Below are positions 23,046 to 35,269 of a stretch of DNA of 64,000 nt, piece after piece. The stretch is taken from NCBI GenBank assembly GCA_000181795.3, contig CM012953.1:17659241-17723240 (forward strand), given 5' to 3'. The notes beneath the pieces were generated by a model. The model ran no database searches. It was not told where the DNA came from and worked only from the letters and a program-made list of their open reading frames with translations. How positions within the stretch are numbered: the first letter of the stretch is position 1; each line of letters opens with the position of its first letter. A program made the position numbers and the translations under genes. The DNA comes from Trichinella spiralis. Taxonomy: Eukaryota; Nematoda; Enoplea; Trichinellida; Trichinellidae.

Positions 23046-23438
23046 ATGGCTCAGTCAAGGTTTTGTCCAATATGTGGACCAAAAACTTCGATGTGCTGTA
23101 TGGTGTTTAGTGTATGGGGAATTATATTTCTGGTATGAACACTTTTTTTAAGAATATGATATTGATAAATTGCTCAATTAGTTAATTTTAAATTACTGAA
23201 ATATGTGCCATTATTTGTATGTCTATAGGGAATATTGGGAATAATGTTTTATACGCAAAGTCCACTTCTGTTTGAAGATATACATTACGAAAAGAAAGCA
23301 TCCGAATTCAGTATTAGTGAAATTTCCGATCGCTATCAGTCTACAGCTTATAACTGCTGGATAGCTGCTGGCGGCTATGTGGTGACAATGATTATTGCAT
23401 TTTGGCAAACAAACTGGAACAACAGGCTGCTGTTGTGA
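23046..23438 (+). CDS. RNASEK: Ribonuclease kappa / V-ATPase accessory protein
   Basis: This small two-helix membrane protein is known as ribonuclease kappa and as an accessory part of the V-ATPase. Two exons, 23046-23132 and 23229-23438, join in phase to 98 residues, exactly the length of the human protein. It opens with a cysteine-rich start (CPICGPKTSMCC). The first membrane segment is about 19-40 (MVFSVWGIIFLGILGIMF), followed by the family loop SPLLFEDIHYEK. The conserved YNCWIAAGGYV (about 69-79) begins the second membrane segment. The single intron is 96 bases. The first 29 codons form a separate exon too short to stand out as an open frame. Confidence 0.93.
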
Positions 23439-24657
23439 TTTTGCAAGATGGTAACAAGTACAAATCTTTTTGTTTTCGATTTGTATGTGATTGACGTGAC
23501 GCAGAATTACTTCTAATATTTCGAGTGAGTGAGTGTGTGATAAAAACCAAATGAAGTGATTTGTGGTGAAAATGATATGCAGATACTTCTGTAATTAAAC
23601 CGTTGTACGAATTATACGTCATATTGATTGCTCTTGCACAGTGTTTGCATATTCTTTTTTCAATTTTATTCGAACAGATCTCAGAATCTGAAAGTGAACA
23701 CTGCTAATGCAGTAAAAATGAACTCATAACCTATACACATCGCCTGTTGTATAGGTATATATTTAGGTATAAGGTGGACATTATCATGAGAGTTCGCAAT
23801 TTTTGCTTGAACGCAAAACGATGTTATGTGATGATTTACAGAACAGTATTTTAATAAAATTTTAATGCTTAAATGTTTTTCCGGTTTATACAGAAGTAGT
23901 ATTATTTTGAAATTTAAGCTTTATTTTGAGTTTTCAATAGTTTATTCAATGATTGAGTATTGAGAAAGAAAATTCGATTAAATAATGGTAATTTATTTCG
24001 TTTAGCTTGCACATTGTTCTTTTTTAAAGATTAAAAAAAGCAGCTTGCAAAAGTAGTATTCGATATAGTTTTTCATTTTTACCTGGTTAACGTTGTTTTC
24101 GATGACAATTGATTTGTAATACTGGTCTTCTGCCCGCCGTGCCCTAAAATATTTACATCAAAACAAGTTGCAGTTGAATAGCAGTCAGTCAGTTTTCATT
24201 TTACATATTACAGTTTATCCTACATTTTATATTTATTATTGATTTATGTATTACTGGTGATTTGTTTAATACTTTTAATGCCATGCACATCATTTCTTGT
24301 TAAAATGGTAAATTTAATGCGTATTTGAAAAACATGATGCTAGCTTCAGATGATCATATTTTGTGGTTTGCGACATTGCTAATTATACATTTGCGAAATG
24401 TATGCACTTTTATTGCAATGAATATCAATATTTACAAAAGTTTGCATTTGAAATTTCAGCTGCTATTCAATTAATGTTGTTTATTTTTCAGGAAAAATTT
24501 GAAATACATTATTTTTAAAGTAAAATTTTGATGTTCAAAAAATGTTATATATTTTTTCATATGATGGTTTTTACCGTCATGTGCTATTTTGAATTTTTGA
24601 TGCACGTTTTTTGTGATGCATATTGGTTAGCGTTTAGCTTATTAAAAGAAAAAAAAT
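23439..24657. other. Intergenic, AT-rich
   Basis: No gene was recognised. The stretch separates RNASEK from ATXN10 and has no striking repeats. Confidence 0.5.
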
Positions 24658-25845
24658 ATGAAAGAAGAAAAAATAGACACTGAAAAAATAACTGAAATAC
24701 TTCGACTGCGGATAAATGAAGAAAATATTTCGATTATTTGTCCATTGCTGGTGGAGAATCTACGCCGACTTCAAAACGTTGTCGGATTAGATGCAGAATT
24801 TGCTTCCAACTTTGTTGGCAGCGATGGTTTGAAATTATTTTTAGATTTGTTCAAGAACATTTGTGAAATGAAGAGTTTGTTGAAAGATGATTGCATCTTG
24901 TTGAAAAGATGCTTTCAGTGTATGATAAATTTGATTTTGCGTGATAAGAAATTGGGAGTTGTTTTTTGGAAAGAATTTAGGCATTATTTCAGCATGTGTT
25001 TGCAAACTCGTGAGTCAGTAATTGCGGAAAGGTGTAGCAATGCAATATTTTTGTGCATTCAAGAGAACGAACGCGTTGAAGATATTTTCGAAAATGGATG
25101 CGATTCATGCATTAAACTGCTGACCAGTTGTTTGATTCGAACCAAGCAAAACTGCCGTTGGTGTACTTGGATTGTAGACAAAGTTCTCACTTTGCCATCT
25201 TCATTGATTTATTTATTTTCCCAGTTTGAAGCGGTTGATGATCGTATAATTTTACTTGGACGATTGAACAGTGAAGATAATTTGCACCACTTGGATCAAT
25301 CTAACAAGAAGTACTTGAGTGAATTTTTTTGTCAACTTTGCCGCAATTTTACTTTGCAACGCAATGACAACTCATTTATGGTTATGTTTCAATCAACGTT
25401 AGCAGTTCTGTGCTCAGCTACCAGCGATGAAGAGAAAATTTCAGAAAATGATCCAATAAAATGTGATTCATCTGTTCTTGAAGAATGCACCAAAGTATTG
25501 CTTTTTATTCAACAGTTGAACAAAAGCGGTGACGAGATGTTTGCAGTTTCAAAGGAATTTGACGCTCTGTTTCAAAATCGATTAGATGATTCCCATTCGG
25601 CTAATGGTATAAAATGTCGCCTTGTTCGTCTGATTGCTAATATGTGCTATGAGAATAAGCACAATTGCGAATTGGCCGGAAAACTAGGAGTTGTTCAGTT
25701 ATTGTTAGATTGCACTGTCAAAGATGCGAGGAATTTTCTCATCACAGAGTGGGCGACGTTTGCCATCAGAAATCTTCTCAAGGAAAGCCCTGAAAATCAA
25801 TCAATTGTTCGGAATTTGGAGGCGAAGTGTCATCAAACTATATGA
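24658..25845 (+). CDS. ATXN10: Ataxin-10 family armadillo-like protein
   Basis: The product is 395 residues from a single exon. The C-terminal 100 residues carry the ataxin-10 domain signature: CRLVRLIANMCYENKHNC, then LLLDCTVKDARNFLITEWA and FAIRNLLKESPENQ. The rest is helical and leucine/cysteine-rich, as expected for armadillo-type repeats. Family members act in neuron survival and cytokinesis through protein binding; no enzyme activity is known. The human protein has 475 residues. The start is set by the ATG following an A-rich tract (24646-24657); no upstream in-frame ATG is seen. CTU2 follows on the same strand about 550 bases downstream. Confidence 0.9.
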   Translation: MKEEKIDTEKITEILRLRINEENISIICPLLVENLRRLQNVVGLDAEFASNFVGSDGLKLFLDLFKNICEMKSLLKDDCILLKRCFQCMINLILRDKKLGVVFWKEFRHYFSMCLQTRESVIAERCSNAIFLCIQENERVEDIFENGCDSCIKLLTSCLIRTKQNCRWCTWIVDKVLTLPSSLIYLFSQFEAVDDRIILLGRLNSEDNLHHLDQSNKKYLSEFFCQLCRNFTLQRNDNSFMVMFQSTLAVLCSATSDEEKISENDPIKCDSSVLEECTKVLLFIQQLNKSGDEMFAVSKEFDALFQNRLDDSHSANGIKCRLVRLIANMCYENKHNCELAGKLGVVQLLLDCTVKDARNFLITEWATFAIRNLLKESPENQSIVRNLEAKCHQTI

Positions 25846-26399
25846 TATTGTTATTTCAATTTTCAGAAAAGTGCGCATCATTTTTGAATGTAAGTAATAA
25901 ATTTTTTCTTCATTATTAGTATTTTTATTTTGTACAATTTTGTACATTGTTGTGCTGCTGACAGTGTACGGTGAATAATTCTTGAATATCAATTATGCTG
26001 TAGCTCTTCGTCGAATTACTGTAATTAAACTTTTTATGTAAGTTTATTCGTATTTATAATTTTTGAGCTAAATGTATTCCAGTCATGGAAATCAGATTTA
26101 TCATATTGATAAGAAATAAAAAAAAATTTTTTTGAAAAATTTTTGGGGTTTGCATTTTTTATTTCAAGTTTAAAAGTATAATTTTAATGTTATAATTACT
26201 CATTTTATATTTTTTATGTAATGATGTGCATTGCGAAATAAATGGAAGCAGTTTATTTTCGATAAATTTGAGAATAATTTTTACTTATAATTAATTCATG
26301 GAATACTTCGTTTTTTGCATGTACGTGTTTGCAAATTTAAACTTTAAATTTTTTATAGTTGATGATGTTCTTTTGGAGAACTGTTACGCAAAGTGTGCA
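25846..26399. other. Spacer between ATXN10 and CTU2
   Basis: AT-rich. An ATG at 26298 opens a frame that reads into CTU2, but its first 20 residues are hydrophobic with no family match and end at a TTTTTATAG acceptor-like site (about 26351-26359). This stretch is more likely intron or outron than coding. Confidence 0.55.
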
Positions 26400-27479
26400 A
26401 TGAAAGACGATGGAAATAGCGAAAGGCGCCTGTGCGTGAAATGTACTAATTTGGGTGATGTTATTTTACATGAAAAAGATGTTTTCTGCAGGCGTTGTTT
26501 TAAAAGATACTGTCTGCACAAATTTCGCTTATCACTTGGCCGTTACAGACTTTTTCGAAACAATGAAACTGCGTTGATTTATTTGGACGGTAGTGCTTCG
26601 AGTGTGTTTTTATTTCGAATAGTGACTGGATTGGTGGCGAGAATGGATCCCAAGAGAATGTTGCTTAGGCCAATTTTTGTTCACATAATCGAATCTGGCA
26701 ACAACCAGTCTGGTTATAAAGATTTTGAAGCATTAATTGATTTAGTTCACAGCAATAATTTTAAACTTCATTTATTTTCCTTGGCGGATATTTATCAGAA
26801 AAGTTTCTCTGAACTTTCCCATTGCCAACAGTCGAAAGAAGATCAAGAAAAAATAGATATTTTATTTCAACATTGCACTTCTGCAACAGTGAAGTTGGAA
26901 TTGCTTCAAAGATTGAAAACAATGTTGCTTTATAAAATTGCCCGTCATTATGAGACGTGTTTTGTCATGTTGAGCAGTAATTCAACTTTGCTATCAGGCA
27001 GAGTTCTTTCCAACATAGCGCAAGGACGTGGAGATCAAATCCCTGATGATGTCGCCGTTATAGATAAACGTTGGCCAGGGGTTCAGTTTCTGCGTCCGCT
27101 CTGTGAACTTTCTGAGCCTGAAATATGCTTTTACAACTATTTCTTCAATAATGGTTGTATTTCATTTCCATCAGTGATGACTTTAACCAATCACTTGCTT
27201 GAAGAAGAGAGCATACAAAGGGAATCCAAACTTTTCATCCACGAATTGCAGTCGAAATTTACATCAACCGTATCAACCGTATTTTCTTCTGTTTCTAAAT
27301 TGCCCAGTGTTTCGTCCACTTCTGACCAGGTGAATCGTTGCAAATTCTGTTATTCCATACTTGATCAGCTTTGCAATTTTGACGAAAAGCTTTCACGGCG
27401 TGAAGACGAATTCTGTTACGCTTGTCGAAAATTGTTACCGAATTGTCTTGATGCGAATTTTCATTTTATTTTTACATAA
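26400..27479 (+). CDS. CTU2: Cytoplasmic tRNA 2-thiolation protein 2
   Basis: CTU2 partners CTU1 in the last step of 2-thiolation of wobble U34 in tRNA-Lys, -Glu and -Gln. The 359-residue form starts at 26400; the frame is open from an ATG at 26298, but an acceptor-like site at about 26359 lies between. An N-terminal CXXC pair (CVKCTNLGD, then FCRRCFKRYCLHKFR) matches the CTU2 zinc ribbon. The PP-loop equivalent reads LDGSASS rather than SGGxDS, the usual inactive form of CTU2. A conserved VLSNIAQGRGDQIP block and a C-terminal cysteine cluster (CKFC and CYAC) are also present. If an upstream exon is spliced at about 26359 the true N-terminus would be longer. Confidence 0.9.
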   Translation: MKDDGNSERRLCVKCTNLGDVILHEKDVFCRRCFKRYCLHKFRLSLGRYRLFRNNETALIYLDGSASSVFLFRIVTGLVARMDPKRMLLRPIFVHIIESGNNQSGYKDFEALIDLVHSNNFKLHLFSLADIYQKSFSELSHCQQSKEDQEKIDILFQHCTSATVKLELLQRLKTMLLYKIARHYETCFVMLSSNSTLLSGRVLSNIAQGRGDQIPDDVAVIDKRWPGVQFLRPLCELSEPEICFYNYFFNNGCISFPSVMTLTNHLLEEESIQRESKLFIHELQSKFTSTVSTVFSSVSKLPSVSSTSDQVNRCKFCYSILDQLCNFDEKLSRREDEFCYACRKLLPNCLDANFHFIFT

Positions 27480-28165
27480 TACTAAAATCATTAAATTTAT
27501 AAAATGAATTTCCTATTTTATTAATATTGACAAGAAATACTATTTTAAAAAAAGCAACCGGATAAAGTATGTTGAATAACATTTGTAAAATTAGTTATCT
27601 AATATGGTTTTGAAGCATGTTATTTTTTTCGATACACACATATCCAAGAGTGTAGAAGAAAATGTGTTTTATTTGTTTGTTTAACTTTTTCAATTTTTCT
27701 GTACGCAATCTGAAAATCTGAAAAAACAGAAAGCTAACAGACCAGATTTGTAAATGAAGCATGTGTATTGTAGCTCTGGTAGCATAATTAGAGTGCTGGT
27801 ATGGTATGATAAATTAGGACATTGAATGAAAGCACATTTTAGCGATAAATGGGAATTTTGTCAGAGGGAAGTTCACAAGTACGCAGTTCCAATAATAAAG
27901 TGCTGTAGAGTTGCGAGTGACTAGTTTTCATTTAAACATTTAATTTATTGCTAAAATTTACGGTTTGCTTCGAAAAATAATTGCTTTTGCTACAATAACT
28001 AGCTTTATCAAAAAAAGTTGAATAATGTCAAAACTCGGTAGCAGCTAGAAAAGCGGACAGATTTTATACAGTTTAGTTCAAAAGTGGTAACAGTAAAAGT
28101 TATCCGTATAACGCAAAGCGGCTTACAACGCAATTATTACTCATTTTATTCTGTAGTTTTGCAAC
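27480..28165. other. Intergenic, upstream of astacin gene
   Basis: No gene was recognised. The sequence is AT-rich with no strong motif, and it presumably contains the promoter of the protease gene. Confidence 0.5.
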
Positions 28166-30098
28166 ATGAAAGTAGTTGACAAATGGCAATTTACTGCAAC
28201 AATACTACTGATCTCTGTCATTCGTGTAACTGAATGCACATCTACTATTACCCATGAAGATGCTCAAGTAAGTCATTTATAAACTTTTCAATATTCAATA
28301 ATTTAAAACTTTTTTTAATTAACAATGAGATATAATGCTAATATTCCTGGAAATGAATGCTCATACAATGAATGTTATAATAATGTTTGTACAATGTTGC
28401 ATATAAAAAGTATTTATAAATGGTGAATATTGCTGAATAAAAATTTTGCAAATTTTAATATATATATGGGCACGTGTAAACTTTAAGTATCAAGATATTA
28501 AATTATTTTTTGGCATCAACTGTTAATATTGTTTTGTAAGTTATTTTAACAAACTTAGTTTTTATTCAGACAGTATTTAAAATTATTTTTATTTTGCAGT
28601 CATTTTTTTATATTAAACAGCGTTTTTTATAAAGCATACAAAATAATTTTTACCGCGCAAGCGGAAGTCAAACCGCTCGTTAGTGACTTATTTCTTCACC
28701 TATTTCCTGCCTCATATTAAAAACTTCATTGAATGTCGCGTTTCGAATTATTTTATTTGAATGCACAAGTTTTAAATGATGCTTTATGTTTTGATGATGT
28801 TTGCAAATTTATTACTGAAATCATTTTATTTAATACTAAAACCAGATTATCAGAAAAAAACTGGATCTGAATGTGTGTGTGTGAAATTACGTAGGTAATT
28901 CATATGTGGGTAATTTTATTTAATAACAGAAATTCTGATTCATGTTTGTTTATTTAGAATACTCTGCTGCAATCAGTAACAAATGAAAATCATCTGACTA
29001 TTGAAGATTTCATCACAGATAATAAAGAAGCTTCAATTTCAACTAGCAAAACTGAACATCCTTTAAAAATTCTTGAAAAGTATGGAAATGATATTGCTGG
29101 AATAGCGCCTGGAAGAAACCTGAAATTGATAACAAAGCACAAGAGTCATGGAAAAAATTTCATTTCTCGAACAGCATTTAAAGGTATGGAATTCCGTTGG
29201 CCGAATGGAATGGTGCCGTATATTTTGTCAGACAAATATGGAAAAAAATCCAGAAAAGTTATTGCTAGAGCCATGCAAATGATACAGGAACAGACATGCA
29301 TAAGATTTGTTCCTAATAAGAAACATAAATATCGGGATTACGTCTATATTGAGCCAATTGACGGGTGTTATTCCTACATTGGACGCGTTGGAGGTGAACA
29401 GCCTCTTTCCCTTACCAACAATTGCATCCAAGTAAGACAGTATGAATTTACTCAAATTATAAGATTTATTAAACTGGTATATATATATATGAGTGCAAGT
29501 TTATATAGCTTTTAATCAGTTGATTTCTCATCTGTAGCAAAAGTTTATGCATACAAACTGTTTTTTCTTACTTTAGGAAGGAGTAATTATTCACGAACTC
29601 TTGCATGCATTAGGATTTATTCATGAACAAAGTCGCAGTGATCGTGATAAATATGTGCGTGTTTTGTGGCAAAATATTTTGCCAGGAATGGAATCTGAAT
29701 TTGAAAAATACAGTGATCAAGATTTGGACAATCTTGGATTTGAGTACGATTACGAGAGTATAATGCATTATGAAAAAGAAGCTTTTAGCAGAAATGGCAG
29801 AGCCACATTACTTCCATTGAAATCAGGATCTGAACTGATGGGTCAGCGTAATGGTCTCAGCGCGAAAGATATTTTGAAAATTAACAAACTTTATGCTTGC
29901 AATCTGACTTCAAACGGGCGTAGTAATGAAAATATAAATGCAAATGAAATTGTCCAGCCAACTGCCCTGCCGAATTTATTTTTCTGCCAAGATTTGAATG
30001 GTCACTGCCCAATGTGGAAAGCTGAAAACCATTGCCATTCTTTGATTTACCATGCATTCATGGTATTGACATGCCCGTTATCATGCGAATTTTGTTAA
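28166..30098 (+). CDS. Secreted astacin metalloprotease with ShKT domain
   Basis: Three exons (28166-28267, 28958-29431, 29577-30098) join in phase to 365 residues. Exon 1 encodes a signal peptide (hydrophobic core ATILLISVI) cut near TECTS. A propeptide follows to about residue 110. The usual FxGD cysteine-switch-like motif appears only as YGNDI. The catalytic domain opens at FRWPNGMVPY, with the zinc site HELLHALGFIHE at 198-209 and the Met-turn SIMHY at 253-257, both complete. A six-cysteine ShKT domain ends the protein (about 328-365). There is no EGF or CUB domain. This is the NAS architecture of nematodes, with roles in cuticle, hatching or digestion; the substrate is unknown. A possible poly(A) signal lies at 30234-30239. 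Confidence 0.94.
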
Positions 30099-30703
30099 CG
30101 CACCATTTTTTTTTCAATTCTAGCAATTTTGCATTGATAAATAATATAAGTGAAGAATCAGTGAATTTCAATTAAATTCAAATTTTATACTTTCATTAAT
30201 GCATGTTTTTAGAAACTTAATTTTTGCACAATGAATAAATTTTATAGTATATTTACAAGAATTAAAAATTGAACTCAGTATAGTAAATTAACGAAAATTA
30301 TTTAAAATATAATTCTATAAAAAAGAAACATTCTAAAACAATGTTGAAAATATTATCAGTAAAAATAACTTTCTGAAAACGGTGCAAAATTTAATGACGT
30401 AAATAAATACGATGATATGAAATGACTTTATGATAATTTGAAATATCTGCATACATCGTTTCATGGCATTTAGAATTTTTTATTACATAAATTATAGGGA
30501 ATGATATGACAGACTAAAAAAAGAAGAATTTCTTTTGCAAGGAATAATTAAAATAATTGTACATTACATTTCTTAATGAAACAAAGAGAATGATGATCAA
30601 ATGGCTAACATTTTAAACGACGATTTACAAGCAAAAAAATAAAAATAAAATATTTCAGTTTTAAGTTTTCTAAACTTCTACGCAAATTCATTCCAAAAAA
30701 AAT
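30099..30703. other. 3' intergenic gap, AT-rich
   Basis: The gap between the converging astacin and acidic-protein genes holds the astacin poly(A) signal. No gene was recognised. Confidence 0.5.
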
Positions 30704-33700
30704 CTAAAACAAATAAGTATCAAACTTCCATGGACGATAAAAGCTTCGAATTCTTGAAAATGGTCTTGTATAGCTGCTTTTAAAATATGCATTCGCATTT
30801 CTGAATTCAGTTTTCATTCGTCTGTAATAGCTGGATAGGCGATCAAAAGATCGAGATCTTATGGGGAAAATAGAATAAGAAAGTTTAGATTCGTATAAAG
30901 AAGGTTTGACATAGGTTCTTCGTAAATCCCGCTTCATTTGATCATAATAATTCCAAAAATTATTCCGTGATTCTGATCTGGTCCATCTTGGCGTGTAGGT
31001 TTTCCTTTCATAAAGCTTTTGATTACTGTATGTGCGGTGCAAATTATCTTTAACTTTGTCGTAATAGTCCATAAATGCTGTAAACGATGTTGAGCGCAGT
31101 GGTATTTGCGTTGATGGCTTTGTCCAGCGAATGTTATCAAAATCGTGATAAGAACTGAGCTTAGAAAACGAAGAAGTTCGATACATATTGGAATATCCAA
31201 GTCGTTCTCTGCTTCGACTTCGACTTCGTGTTAAACTTCCATAACTGCTTTGTGAAAAAGGACCAGTATTAACTTGATTATCAAAAATGCTCACATAATG
31301 ATTCATAGGTCGACTGTGCAAATCACCATGATAACTAGATGACAGTGATAATGACGCTGAAGATCTAGAGGGTAAAAATGGATATGAATCCCTAATTTCT
31401 TTACTTTCATGCGTTTGTCGATTTCGTCTTTTTTTTATTTCTTCCACTTCAGCATCGATCATTTTCCACTCTTCTGATGTGTCAAATTTTTGTGCAACTA
31501 TTTCATTCATATTCTCTTGCTTATTCATTTCAACTTTAGCAGACTCACTTAAAGATAATTTGCTAATTTCATTTTCAGCCTGTTGCATCATTGGTTTTGC
31601 AGTTTCCTCATCAATGCCAATTTTTTCTGAAGATTCTTTCATTTCATTTTCCATTTCTGATTTCAATAAATAATTATTATTCTTTTCAGAAATGTCGTTA
31701 TTATTCAAATCTTCAGCAGATTCTTTGACAGTATCAACTTCATCTTTTTGCTTCAATTCAGATTGCTTTTCAACAGTTTCATCTTTTGCATCGTCAGGAT
31801 TTTGTTCAAAAATTTCTACTGCAATTTCATTCATATTTTCAGCCGAGTCATCTGTTTGCTTAATTTCAATAAATTGAATTGGAATCTCGGATATTTTTCT
31901 GTCTGATACATTTTCAGTATTTGCTTCTTTTTCCTCTTCATTCATCTGATCTTTAGCATTATCGGGCGGATTAACAATTTCGTTGCTGTCGGCTAACGCT
32001 TCGCTTTCTTGCTTTACTTGTTCGACGTCTTGTTCTCCTTGATCAATTATTTCGCCGACTTCATTCACCTTTTCGGTTATACCTTCTTTCACTTCTACTT
32101 TATGCAAAATTGTCTCATTTATTTCTTCATTATTAATCAAATTTTCCGTTTCCTCTTCTTTTGACAATTCCACATTATTATTCAATTCTGAAATATCAGA
32201 TGTTTTCATTTCTATTTCTGCTGGTTGTATTTGCCTTTCTTCGATAACTTCTATTTTTGCATCACTTGACTCGTTTATGCTTTCTTTTTCTCTTTCCAAG
32301 AAATTATCCTTTTTCTCATTTTCTGTTAAACCTTTGATTTGATCATCTTTCACAATTTCTTCAGGTAGAATTTCTCCATTCAAAGGAGCCTATACAAGTG
32401 GAATTATTTTAAATAAATTAAACTGTTAAAATTAAAGCCAAAGCTATTAAAATGTTCAATTTTTGTTTTCTACAGGAATTCCATTTACACTTCAAATGTT
32501 AAATGCTAATTTTGTTATAAATATAGGAAAATAATGATAAAACAAACCAATTTCGAATAAAGACACTAAAAGCATGCAAAATTGTTATAGAATTTCACGT
32601 TTGAAAATTAGAGTTAATTCAAGAGTAGCTATTTTATTAATAGTTTAAATTTATAGGAGAAAAAAGCATTAATAAGAGATTGTATAATTTTTTAAAATCA
32701 AAATGAGATTGCTTTAGAAGAAGAAATTTCAATATGGCAGGATCGTGAATGGAAATATTTTAAAATGTAAAAATATGTGCAGCAATATTCAAAGCATCAT
32801 CAAAGGCAACAGCTGATAGCGCCTTGAATTTATTGAGTTAAGCACGGATTTCGCAATGAAAGTAAAAAAGAAATTATTTTCAGTATTTTTTAACTCTAAT
32901 TTTATTTTCCACTATACTCGTTTCTAGACTAGTATTATTTTCTATTTTTAGAAGCTTTGTTAGATATTAATTCTGCATTGCGTAAAACGCTATTCACTGA
33001 GCTTCCTTATGACATTTGCACACTCAAAACAGACAAACAAACAAACATATCATTATTATTGTTGTTGTTGTTATTATTATTGCCCTTGCTTATTCTTCAA
33101 GAAATGGCAAGAGAAAACAAACACAAGATTTCATTTCATTAAAAGCAAATCAAATTATTACTTATGCAATGAGCAGTTCTGTATTCAAATAAGTATTTAT
33201 CAAAAATTGTTTGCCTACTTCATTCTTAATGTCAAAAAGGGAAACAGAAGTTTAATTCGTGCGTGTTGAAAAAATTAAAATCAATAAAATTATCAAAAAA
33301 ATACTCATTCAACAAGTCATTCATTAATGTAAAAGAAAATTAGCATGAATTTTCAAATAAATCAAATCTTCACAAATACAACAAGAGTGCAAAAATTCAT
33401 GCACTTGACAACATTTTCAATGAAAACTTTCCCTTATCAAATTAATTATTGCTTTCTATTAACATTCCCTTACCGTCTCCAAAATTGCTTCTTTGACTTT
33501 GTCTGCATTTTGCAATTCTGATGAATTTGCATCTGTGAAGCGTTCAACATCTTCTGTTACAATATGATTTTCATCTTGATCCTCTTTTACTTGCTCAACT
33601 TCTTCTTCTTTATCAAATAGTTGAGTTTCGACAATTTCTGGACATTGTTCAGATGAAATTTCCGGACCACTCTAAGTAATTATTTTTGTCTATTAAATTA

Positions 33701-35269
33701 TGTTTCACTATACTACTATACAGATAAACATACAATAATATCAGAATTTTCAACGGCTTCAATTTGTTCTTCCTCTGCTGTAGTTGCGTACGTATACCCA
33801 GTAGAAATGTCCAAATAAATTGGCTGATCAATATGCTTTTCAGTTTCAACTTTTATGGAAATTTCATCTTCTACAGTTTCATCATTTTCATCCATCGTTT
33901 TTTCCACAATCTGAAAAAAATAAATTCATTCAATATATGCGTCAGGTTTTGAATATTTCAACATACTGATTGTTCAGTATCATCATGGTCAATTTCTTGT
34001 ATTTCTTCAGTATTTTCCACCATTAAATCCTAAGATATTTATTTTCATTGTAAAAAATGAAAGTAAAATGTTAACATTAACCTTGAGTTGATGATCTTCA
34101 GGTGGTTGTTCATTGGATTGTTTTAATTCCACATTTTCACATGTTGAATTCTAGATTATTAAAATTAGAATAATTTTCAAAGTGTCACTCACATAAGAAT
34201 GTTGAATAAAAATAAATGAATAAAAGAAACTTTACTTTTTGCAATTGAATATCATTTGGTGCTTCGTTTTTCTCAGCATCGAGTGTTGCATAGTCGGTTT
34301 CGTTTTGAGCTTCAGTTTCTTCATCTGAAAATTCAGACTGATCGTCAAGTTCTTCACCAGTTGAATCGCCTATTTCTTCTTTTTCCATGTTTTGTTCTAC
34401 TGAAATCTAAATGAAGATCAATCATTATTTTCATATATATATATATCTCTTTTTATGCAGCATAATTTTTCCTCCCGTACAGAATCGTCTTTTGCATCTG
34501 CTTCTGCGTTGATTATTGTAGTAGTTTCATTTTCAGTATTGCTTTTTTGTATTTCATTGTTTGCATTTGCATCTGTTTCGACTTGCTCTTTTGAAGCCAT
34601 CCATTCTTCGAGACTATTTATTGATTTGTCATCTTTATTTTTATTGACCGTGTCTTCATCATTTTCTTCTTCATGCATCTGCTCAGATTCTGAAGCATCG
34701 ACTGCTTCATCATCAGCTGGATGTGTTGCAGTTTCTTCGTTGATTAGCTGATCTTGGTCGACCTGATCATCATTATATTCCATATTTAGCAATTCTTTTT
34801 CTTTCTCTTCATTTTTTTCTTCCTCTATTTCGGTATCTTCTACTACAATTGCTTCTTTTACTTCTACTTCTATTTCTGCTTCTTCTTTTTCTTCATCATC
34901 ATCTTCTTCTTCCTCTTCTACTTCAACATTCTCCACTACAACTGTTTCTTCTTCATCTTCTCCATTATTATTGTCATTAGTATTTTCTTCTTCTTCTTCT
35001 TCTTCTTTGTCTGTTTCAACTTCCTCCACTATTGCTGCGTCTTCATCTTTTTCCTTTTCTTCATGTTCACTTTCATCCAGTTGTTGCTCCCTTTCTTCTT
35101 CTTCTTCTTGTTCATCTATACTTTCAGTTTGTTCTGAAGAGTTCGAAAGATGGTCTGTATTGGAAAAATATTTTGCTTGATTATTAAATACTGCTTCAGT
35201 TTCAAATTTTTCTTCTTTTTTCTCCTGCCCAAATGTACCATCTTCCACCATCATGCTTTCAAAATCCAT
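30704..35269 (-). CDS. Large acidic protein with basic tyrosine-repeat tail, unknown function
   Basis: Seven exons on the minus strand (35269-34481, 34406-34236, 34150-34082, 34029-33967, 33910-33734, 33671-33474, 32389-30704) all break between codons and join to 1050 residues. Residues 1 to about 800 are dominated by glutamate and aspartate, with long E-runs in exon 1. They contain loose repeats such as ENMNEI followed by an acidic patch, and look disordered. The last 250 residues switch to arginine, serine and tyrosine. There, three units about 39-40 residues apart share an aromatic-YY-basic pattern: FMDYYDKVKDNLHRTY, FWNYYDQMKRDLRRTY and LSSYYRRMKTEFRNAN. No signal peptide or membrane segment is seen. 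I do not recognise a family. An acceptor-like site near 35304 suggests a non-coding 5' exon or spliced leader. Confidence 0.85.

Noticed and set aside
33033-33082. Trinucleotide tract (TTA/TTG) with a leucine-rich frame
   Set aside because: Simple repeat inside the large intron of the acidic-protein gene.
34455-35180. Serine-rich plus-strand frames
   Set aside because: They are the complement of glutamate-rich coding exons of the acidic protein (TTC/TCT runs).
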